Part shown: in pieces, positions 1 to 4,923 of the stretch
Layout of the letters: each line of letters starts with the position of its first letter
How positions within the stretch are numbered: position 1 is the stretch's first letter
NCBI GenBank assembly: GCA_015904045.1
Contig: JABMDG010000049.1
Span: 31,562-37,816, forward strand
Direction: 5' to 3'
DNA from: Nitrospira sp.
GTDB taxonomy: Bacteria > Nitrospirota > Nitrospiria > Nitrospirales > Nitrospiraceae
Length of the DNA stretch: 6,255 bases
The notes under the pieces: generated by a model
What the model was told of the DNA's origin: nothing
Seen by the model: the letters and a program-made list of their open reading frames with translations, nothing else
The model's database searches: none
Translations under genes and position numbers: made by a program

Positions 1-1728
1 CAACGATTCAATCGACTGATCCGCCAGTCGAATGGCCGAGTGGAATCCCAATGAGGTCGTCCCGCCGATATTGTTGTCGATCGTGCCGGGGATGCCGGTG
101 ACCTGAACGCCGAACATCTCATACATCGCGCGCGCCCCGCGCAGGCTTCCATCCCCCCCCAGCACCACGAGCGCGCCGTCCCGCAGATACGGCTCCAGAT
201 TGCGGACCGCCGCTTGCTGCACCTGTTCGTCCTTGAAGTCTTCAAAGCGGCTGCTGCCGATCGGACTGCTCGGCCGGCTGCCCAGCATGCGCGTGTCCTG
301 CTCAGAAACCTTTTCGATCCAGTTGTTGGCCAATCCCAGAAATCCGTGCCGCACAAAATAGACATCCAAACCGAACCGGTTTCCGGCAACTCGAAATTCT
401 TTCAGCGCCGCCCCGGCACCCGCAAAGTCCCCACCCGACACGAGCGCCACCAGTTGTTTTACCTGACGCGGCTTCAATGTCACACGATCCCGTCGCTGAC
501 GCTCTACCGACACCCAAGCATCCCGTTCCACCCGCTCACGTTCCGACAGACCGACTGCCGTCGAATAGCCGGAGATCTGCCCGTTCTCATAGGTCAGGAG
601 AACGACATTGTCCTGCCCCTCTTTATACTCGCCGAACTCGGAGAAGGCCTCGGTGAACGGGCGGGGGTCCAGAAAGATCACCAGGGCCCGCAACGTCGAA
701 CTATGCGTGTAGAGGCAGGACACAGAACCGCGATGAGTATCCGCGAGACGATGCACCCCATCCACGACGGTGACGTAGGTGTCGAAAAATGAATTGCCCC
801 CCGGATAGCAATAGAGCGGATGCTTGATCAGCTTCTTGGCCGTCTTCACGTCGACTCCGAATGCGTGTGCCGCGGCCTCCGCTTCTGCGGTTTTCTCGAT
901 CCCCGTCACCCATCCAAAATCCTGAGAGTCCAATGCGTCAGCGATCTGTGGTGGATCGAAATCTGCTTTCCCCGTTAGAATGGCGGCCGACACTCGTTGG
1001 CAGAGCTGAGTGGTATTGGGGCTTCGACTGACAAGTTGGACGAACGCCCCTGGGTCCAAATAATTGCGCACGTGCAGATAATCCAACTGCCGGCCCACGA
1101 CTCCGATAATTTTTGCCAATGCCAGACCGACGGCATCCGCCTTGGCGAATCCCCGGTCCCGGTCCAGCACATTGGCGAGCCGGCATCCGACTCGGTGGGT
1201 CTTGCTCTCCACCTGCGACACCCCATGTCTCATCGCGAACAGCAAGGCGCGCTCAGTCAGATCCCGAGGCAACAGCCAAAAACGGTCATCGCCGAGATCA
1301 AGAACAATCCGTCCTTCCGCAAGCTCCGGCGTGAGCTGCGCGCGTGACACAATCGCCACAGGCCGCCGAACGAGAGGCTTCTGACAGTGTCCAATCGCCG
1401 CACGAAAGAGCGGCGCAAGTTCTCCACCCGCCGCCAAGCAGTTCCACGCCGCATAAAACACCAGGGCGTCACCCCCACAGGCGTGATCGATCACCGATTG
1501 CCTGGCGGCACGATATTCGGAGGCATTCGCAAATCCTTGGCGGGCACGCTGAACCAGCGACAGGATTTCTGATGTCGCAGTCCTGGCCCGCTCCAACCGG
1601 TCCGATCGTGTCGGCAGTGGCGGAGGAAGGGTCAACTCGCCGATCCGAGGCAGCCGTGTGAGTGCGTCCCCGTAGAGAAGCAGTCCTTCAAGCGTCACAA
1701 AATTCAATGGGTCGACCGGAGGCGGCAT
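1..1728 (-). CDS. pfkA: Histidine phosphatase-domain / 6-phosphofructokinase fusion protein (3' end beyond window)
   Basis: A stop-free frame of 576 codons runs from ATG at 1728 to the window edge. Residues 425-576 match the first half of ATP-dependent 6-phosphofructokinase, which phosphorylates fructose 6-phosphate in glycolysis: SGGD (431-434), GFLGL (462-466), GSSRF (491-495), GGDGS (524-528) and PGTIDNN (547-553). The Gly residues in GGDGS and PGTID are those of ATP-using rather than PPi-using enzymes. Residues about 160-405 are a histidine phosphatase domain: RHG (167-169, His168 the likely phospho-acceptor), THRVG (177-181), SRSPNTT (234-240), YPGGNS (308-313) and THSSTLRAL (341-349, His342 the second His). 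Residues 1-150 are unassigned. The start is supported by AGGGTGA just upstream; an in-frame TAG lies eight codons upstream of the ATG, with a GTG two codons upstream as the alternative start. Roughly 170 kinase residues should lie off the left edge. Domain calls are firm; the fused protein's reaction balance is inference. Confidence 0.88.
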   Translation of the reverse strand, partial: MPPPVDPLNFVTLEGLLLYGDALTRLPRIGELTLPPPLPTRSDRLERARTATSEILSLVQRARQGFANASEYRAARQSVIDHACGGDALVFYAAWNCLAAGGELAPLFRAAIGHCQKPLVRRPVAIVSRAQLTPELAEGRIVLDLGDDRFWLLPRDLTERALLFAMRHGVSQVESKTHRVGCRLANVLDRDRGFAKADAVGLALAKIIGVVGRQLDYLHVRNYLDPGAFVQLVSRSPNTTQLCQRVSAAILTGKADFDPPQIADALDSQDFGWVTGIEKTAEAEAAAHAFGVDVKTAKKLIKHPLYCYPGGNSFFDTYVTVVDGVHRLADTHRGSVSCLYTHSSTLRALVIFLDPRPFTEAFSEFGEYKEGQDNVVLLTYENGQISGYSTAVGLSERERVERDAWVSVERQRRDRVTLKPRQVKQLVALVSGGDFAGAGAALKEFRVAGNRFGLDVYFVRHGFLGLANNWIEKVSEQDTRMLGSRPSSPIGSSRFEDFKDEQVQQAAVRNLEPYLRDGALVVLGGDGSLRGARAMYEMFGVQVTGIPGTIDNNIGGTTSLGFHSAIRLADQSIESL

Positions 1729-1730
1729 GT

Positions 1731-1737
1731 TCACCCT
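1731..1737 (-). promoter_or_regulatory. Shine-Dalgarno site of the phosphatase-phosphofructokinase gene
   Basis: Read on the minus strand this is AGGGTGA, followed by AC and then the ATG at 1728. It matches the GGTGA side of the anti-SD complement, for which short spacing to the start is normal. It favours the ATG over the GTG two codons upstream, which lies inside the site. Confidence 0.55.
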
Positions 1738-1787
1738 AGCGAATTCCTATGTTTCTTGAACCTTCTCAAAGTCGATGTCAAGCCTGA

Positions 1788-2018
1788 ACCAGGCCACGCA
1801 GTCCCATCCTTAATGGCCCGTGGAACTGCGCAGCACGGCTGTACGCTTTCCTGCAGGAGCCGCAGTTTGAACAGACTGATGCACCTGCGGATGAGGTGGA
1901 ACGACGACTTGCATGCGAAGGCTTGGTCGAACCGGGAGGGAAGCTCGTGACCCTGTCCGGCACAAGAGTCGGCCGACCCGGCGGGACAAACCTGGTAACG
2001 TTACAGGAAATGCGCTAA
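1788..2018 (+). pseudogene. pyk: Remnant of the 3' end of a pyruvate kinase gene
   Basis: The frame ending at TAA 2016-2018 reads, from about 1851, FEQTDAPADEVERRL, then GLVEPGGKLVTLSG, then GTRVGRPGGTNLVTLQEM. This is the pattern of the C-terminal domain of pyruvate kinase: an F(E)NTD-like segment, a helix, GLVKPGD.VV..AG, then G.PGTTN.I.V before the stop. Only about 50-65 C-terminal residues of a protein normally near 470-480 remain. The frame is closed upstream by TGA at 1785-1787 and has no ATG or GTG before the conserved part, so it cannot be expressed as a pyruvate kinase. The original stop appears preserved, so loss came from the 5' side. It lies between two divergent genes, next to another glycolytic gene. 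Family assignment rests on the motif pattern only, over a short segment. Confidence 0.72.
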
Positions 2019-2110
2019 GCGTATCAAGATCCTCGATCAACCATTGAACTCGCCTCTTGATCTCCTTCCCTCGAAGAGGTTAGGCTGCCACCGGTCAATT
2101 AGGACAATGC
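2019..2110 (+). other. Intergenic leader of the RnfD-like gene
   Basis: Between the pyk remnant and the next start there is no coding signal. A weak inverted repeat CCTCTT (2053-2058) / AAGAGG (2074-2079) with a 15-base loop is present. AGGA at 2101-2104 is a plausible ribosome binding site for ATG 2111 (or ATG 2114). I see no convincing -35/-10 pair. Together with the pyk remnant this accounts for the 382 bases without an intact gene. Confidence 0.4.
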
Positions 2111-3145
2111 ATGATGAGACTCTTCCTCGCCTGCATCTTCACCTTTCTTCCCTTCAGTGCCTGGGCAGCCCCCCCAAGCGTCGGCACGACCGATGCGGTC
2201 TATCCACCGGCTGCAGCTGATCTTGCCGATCCGAACAAGGCAGAAGACACCGACGACCAGACCGGCGCCATCGGTCTTTACCAGATCGCCAGCCTCTCCA
2301 CACTCCTCCTCTACGGCCTTCTCTGGATCCACTTTGATGTCTCGCCTTGGCAAATTACGATCACGCTCGGCACGGCACTCCTCACCCAATATGCCGGCTC
2401 TCGCTTCTTCAACCTACCTGTGTTCGACCCCAAGAGCCCCTTGATCTCAGCCCTCTCTCTCTTCCTCCTACTGCGTACGGACCAGCTCCCCGTCGCAGCG
2501 CTGGCATCGTTCCTTGCCATCGCCGGCAAGTTTGTCATCCGATGGAATGACAAGCACGTCTTTAACCCGACTAACTTGGCACTCGCCGTGGTGTTGACCA
2601 GCGGCCTCGGCTGGATATCACCAGGGCAATGGGGGCAGGTCGCCTGGTTCGGCTTCTTGATTGCCTGTCTCGGCGGCCTCGTCGTCACGCGCGCTGCGCG
2701 GGCGGATGTGACGGTGGCCTTTCTCGCCTTCTACGTCGGTCTTCTCATAGCACGGGCACTCTGGCTTGGCGATCCGCTGACGATCCCGCTCCACCAGATC
2801 GAAAGCGGCGCGCTGCTCATCTTTGCCTTTTTCATGATTTCAGACCCGAAAACGACGCCGGATTCGAGAATCGGCCGGATCACCTTTGCGCTCCTCGTCA
2901 CACTGGCAACTCTCTATGTTCAGTTCGGTTTGTTTCGCCCCAACGGCCCGCTGTGGGGACTGATCGCCTGCGCGCCATTCGTCCCATTGATCGACTATTT
3001 GCTTCCAGGCTCTCGCTATGACTGGTCCAAACCATCAACCGGTGTGCAGATGCGTAGCCCAGAGTCACACGTCATAGACCAACCGGTAGCCGTCAACCGT
3101 CTGTGTTCAGTATCGTCCATTCACCAACCAAGGAGGTTCTCATGA
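2111..3145 (+). CDS. Stand-alone NqrB/RnfD-family membrane protein
   Basis: A 344-residue polytopic membrane protein. Residues 1-20 form a signal peptide ending AWA-A, then a hydrophilic stretch to about 55, then about nine hydrophobic segments (roughly 56-72, 82-95, 108-122, 126-144, 153-167, 176-194, 200-217, 231-244, 257-272, 280-298). Family hallmarks are the LLLRT turn (119-123), the HVFNPTNLAL segment (149-158) and FFMISDPKTTP (240-250), the position of the FFM.TDP.T signature of NqrB/RnfD subunits. Those subunits sit in Na+- or H+-linked NADH:quinone or ferredoxin:NAD oxidoreductases and carry FMN covalently on a Thr of an SGAT motif; I cannot find that motif here. No other rnf/nqr subunit is adjacent. 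Start: ATGATG after AGGA at 2101. The tail after about 305 is not recognisable. The stop overlaps the next start by four bases (ATGA). The electron-transfer role is inferred from family only. Confidence 0.78.
   Translation: MMRLFLACIFTFLPFSAWAAPPSVGTTDAVYPPAAADLADPNKAEDTDDQTGAIGLYQIASLSTLLLYGLLWIHFDVSPWQITITLGTALLTQYAGSRFFNLPVFDPKSPLISALSLFLLLRTDQLPVAALASFLAIAGKFVIRWNDKHVFNPTNLALAVVLTSGLGWISPGQWGQVAWFGFLIACLGGLVVTRAARADVTVAFLAFYVGLLIARALWLGDPLTIPLHQIESGALLIFAFFMISDPKTTPDSRIGRITFALLVTLATLYVQFGLFRPNGPLWGLIACAPFVPLIDYLLPGSRYDWSKPSTGVQMRSPESHVIDQPVAVNRLCSVSSIHQPRRFS
3130..3136 (+). promoter_or_regulatory. Strong Shine-Dalgarno site of the DUF2330 gene
   Basis: AAGGAGG, five bases before ATG 3142. 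It fixes the start at 3142 rather than at the upstream in-frame ATG at 3103, which would add 13 residues in front of an otherwise normal signal peptide. It lies inside the last codons of the preceding gene, consistent with translational coupling. Confidence 0.85.
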
Positions 3146-3981
3146 AACGCATCAGTGCAACAGCATTCACACTGCTCATCGGCCTGCTCGCCTGGACCGG
3201 CGACGCATCGGCTTTCTGCGGCTTCTATGTGGCCAAGGCCGATACCAAACTCTTCAATAAAGCCTCCGAGGTAACTATCGCACGGCATGACAACAAGACC
3301 GTCATCACGATGGCCAATGACTTCAAGGGAGATGTCAAAGAATTCGCGATGGTTGTGCCGGTGCCGACGATACTGGAAAAGGAACAGATCCATATCGGTG
3401 AGGCGGCAGTCCTCAAGCATCTTGCCGATTATTCGGCGCCGCGATTGGTTGAATACTTCGATGAAAACCCTTGTCGGCGTTATGAGCTGTTTCAAGATAA
3501 GATGGGCGCCTTAAAAAATACGGCTCCGGCGTCAGCCGAGGTGAAACGGGAACGGGACCGTGCTCTGGGAGTTACGATCGAAGCTCAGTACACCGTCGGC
3601 GAGTACGACATCCTGATTCTTTCGGCCAAGGAGAGTAACGGTCTTGAAGTCTGGCTGAGCGAGAATGGCTATAAGACTCCCAATGGGGCATCAGCCGTCT
3701 TACAAAGTTATCTTAAGCAAAACATGAAGTTCTTTGTGGCGAAGATCAACCTTGGAGAACAGGCAAGACTGGGCCTGAGCCATTTGCGTCCACTCCAGAT
3801 TGCGTTTGAATCGCCCAAGTTCATGCTCCCCATCCGGCTGGGCACGGTGAATGCCGACGGTGCACAGGAACTCTTCATTTACTTCCTGACAAAACAGGGT
3901 CGCGTCGAGACGACAAACTATCGAACAGTCCGCCTCCCGGAGGCCCAGGAGATTCCGGTCTATGAAGGACAGGTTCGGTGA
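3142..3981 (+). CDS. Secreted DUF2330-family protein, apparently truncated at the C terminus
   Basis: A 279-residue exported protein of unknown function. Residues 1-24 are a signal peptide (basic MKR, hydrophobic core, cleavage near ASA-F). The mature part begins with FCGFYVAKAD and continues with VITMANDF (54-61), EFAMVVPVPT (67-76), YSAPRLVEYFDENPC (97-111), VGEYDILILSA (152-162), LKQNMKFFVAKI (191-202) and ESPKFMLPIRLG (223-234), a pattern I recognise as DUF2330. Two Cys (26 and 111) remain; as I recall, full-length relatives carry a further Cys-containing segment near the C terminus. It overlaps the upstream membrane-protein gene by four bases, so the two are probably co-translated and may work together at the membrane surface. 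The reading frame appears to break near 3962: family-like residues continue in another frame beyond this stop (see the 3962-4010 entry). It may still be translated as a shortened protein. Confidence 0.8.
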   Translation: MKRISATAFTLLIGLLAWTGDASAFCGFYVAKADTKLFNKASEVTIARHDNKTVITMANDFKGDVKEFAMVVPVPTILEKEQIHIGEAAVLKHLADYSAPRLVEYFDENPCRRYELFQDKMGALKNTAPASAEVKRERDRALGVTIEAQYTVGEYDILILSAKESNGLEVWLSENGYKTPNGASAVLQSYLKQNMKFFVAKINLGEQARLGLSHLRPLQIAFESPKFMLPIRLGTVNADGAQELFIYFLTKQGRVETTNYRTVRLPEAQEIPVYEGQVR

Positions 3982-4010
3982 CTTCTACAAAGAACTGTTT
4001 ACTCAACAGG
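3962..4010 (+). pseudogene. Out-of-frame continuation of the DUF2330 gene
   Basis: After PVY at the end of the in-frame protein, a different frame reads KDRFGDFYKELFTQQ (3965-4009). It resembles the segment that follows the PV(Y/F) position in DUF2330 relatives as I remember them. An indel next to 3962-3965 (two bases lost or one gained) would restore continuity. After about 4010 the frame turns unrelated and stops at TAG 4034-4036, where lhr sequence begins on the other strand. Support is from motif memory, so moderate. Confidence 0.5.
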
Positions 4011-4866
4011 TAACCAGCTCGGCCACACGATCGTAGACATCCGACCAAATCGCATTCGTTGCGATGGCACTCAATTCATCTTTTGGAACTTCGACGGCCA
4101 GGTCGAGTTCGCGGCGATGGCCGACGTCGATAATAGTACATGGAAGAGAGCTGATGGCCGATGGCGTATGGCTTATGGCACGAGTCGAATCGGACAAGGA
4201 TGACCCATGCCGATTGCCGACCAGGAACTGCGCCACCAGCTCGATCGGCCGCTGTGTGGCGGACAATCCGATTCGCTGCGGCTTTGTAAACGTCAGCGCT
4301 TCAAGACGTTCCAACGAGAGCGCCAGATGTGCACCGCGCTTATTCGGGGCCAGCGCATGAATTTCGTCAACGATCACTGTCCGAACCGTCTGCAACATCC
4401 GTCGGCTCTTCTCGGCCGTGAGCAGGATGAATAGGGATTCGGGCGTCGTGACCAGAATATGAGGCGGGCGCTTGAGCATCTGCTGGCGATCGGCCATTGG
4501 CGTGTCTCCGGTTCGGACCAGAACACGCAGCTCCGGCATCAATAATCCTGCCTGCAACGCCGCATGGCCGATTTGGGCGAGCGGTTGCTGGAGGTTCTTC
4601 TGAATGTCGTTGCTCAGCGCTTTCAGCGGCGAGATGTACAGAACCTGCGTGTGGTCATCCAGCTCACGGGCAAGAGCCTGCTTGAACAGACAATCGATAC
4701 AGGAAAGAAAAGCGGCAAGCGTTTTACCCGATCCGGTCGGCGCCGCAATCAGCGCATCTGATCCGGATTGAATCGCGGGCCACGCCTGGACTTGCACATC
4801 AGTAGGCTCGCCAATGTGGGATTGGAACCAGTCGTCGATGAGGGGGTGAAACCGGGAGGCAAGCAT
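4003..4866 (-). CDS. lhr: Truncated Lhr-type ATP-dependent helicase (N-terminal fragment, probable pseudogene)
   Basis: A 287-residue product containing only the first RecA-like domain of an Lhr (large helicase-related) superfamily 2 enzyme. Visible motifs: Q-motif region PTDVQVQAW (21-29), Walker A PTGSGKT (43-49), Ia YISPLKALSND (77-87), TPESL (141-145), Walker B DEIH (167-170), motif III LSAT (201-204), then VGHRRELDLAV (248-258) typical of Lhr. Full Lhr proteins are usually near 900-1,500 residues; everything after the first domain, including the second RecA domain with motifs IV-VI, is missing. Homology stops at DRVAELV (279-285) and the frame ends two codons later at a TGA in sequence that belonged to the facing DUF2330 gene, with only 21 bases between the two stops. 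No clear ribosome binding site precedes ATG 4866. It could bind ATP but not work as a complete helicase. Confidence 0.85.
   Translation of the reverse strand: MLASRFHPLIDDWFQSHIGEPTDVQVQAWPAIQSGSDALIAAPTGSGKTLAAFLSCIDCLFKQALARELDDHTQVLYISPLKALSNDIQKNLQQPLAQIGHAALQAGLLMPELRVLVRTGDTPMADRQQMLKRPPHILVTTPESLFILLTAEKSRRMLQTVRTVIVDEIHALAPNKRGAHLALSLERLEALTFTKPQRIGLSATQRPIELVAQFLVGNRHGSSLSDSTRAISHTPSAISSLPCTIIDVGHRRELDLAVEVPKDELSAIATNAIWSDVYDRVAELVTC
4152..4179 (+). repeat. Heptanucleotide short tandem repeat inside the lhr fragment
   Basis: Four consecutive 7-base units of the form NNATGGC: TGATGGC, CGATGGC, GTATGGC and TTATGGC. They encode part of the low-complexity stretch around helicase residues 229-239, between VAQFLVG and TIIDVGHRRELDL. 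In Lhr relatives these two blocks are, as I recall, separated by only a few residues. The repeat therefore looks like a small insertion tolerated in a surface loop or gained after decay began. Confidence 0.6.
4781..4845. repeat. Direct repeat, copy A (lhr codons 8-29)
   Basis: These 65 bases align without gaps to 6191-6255 with 59 identities, exactly 1410 bp apart. This copy is the one inside the longer lhr fragment. On the left side similarity falls away over about 10-13 more bases (about 4768-4780). Confidence 0.92.
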
Positions 4867-4875
4867 GCCGGCATG
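4864..4875. repeat. Perfect 12-bp palindrome over the lhr start codon
   Basis: CATGCCGGCATG equals its own reverse complement and contains the lhr ATG (4866-4864 on the minus strand). It could be a dimeric-protein site or chance; it also places a second, out-of-frame ATG just upstream. Confidence 0.55.
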
Positions 4876-4876
4876 T

Positions 4877-4916
4877 TATCACGCCACTTGGGAGGACTCT
4901 ATCGGCTCAAGTGATA
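4877..4916. other. Overlapping inverted repeats between the propeller stop and the lhr start
   Basis: Two alternative 6-bp stems share the right arm region: TATCAC (4877-4882) with GTGATA (4911-4916), and CACTTG (4885-4890) with CAAGTG (4908-4913). They lie in the 57-base gap downstream of the propeller gene on the minus strand. No T-run follows, so this is at best a weak terminator-like structure. Confidence 0.3.
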
Positions 4917-4923
4917 CCTGAAT

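Noticed and set aside
214..792. 192-codon open frame on the plus strand
   Set aside because: It is antisense to the phosphatase-phosphofructokinase frame, whose motifs are clear. Its product shows no family pattern.
1756..1950. 64-codon plus-strand frame beginning with TTG in the intergenic region
   Set aside because: It overlaps the pyruvate kinase remnant in a different frame, has no ribosome site and no recognisable content.
1810..2040. 76-codon minus-strand frame upstream of the phosphofructokinase fusion
   Set aside because: It is antisense to the pyruvate kinase-like segment, and its Arg/Ser/Pro-rich product looks like a shadow.
2053..2079. Inverted repeat as a terminator or riboswitch before the RnfD-like gene
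   Set aside because: The stem is only six base pairs with a 15-base loop and no T-run; no conserved riboswitch element is visible.
2099..2389. Minus-strand frame over the start of the RnfD-like gene
   Set aside because: The plus strand encodes a signal peptide and membrane protein with family motifs here; this frame is a shadow rich in charged residues.
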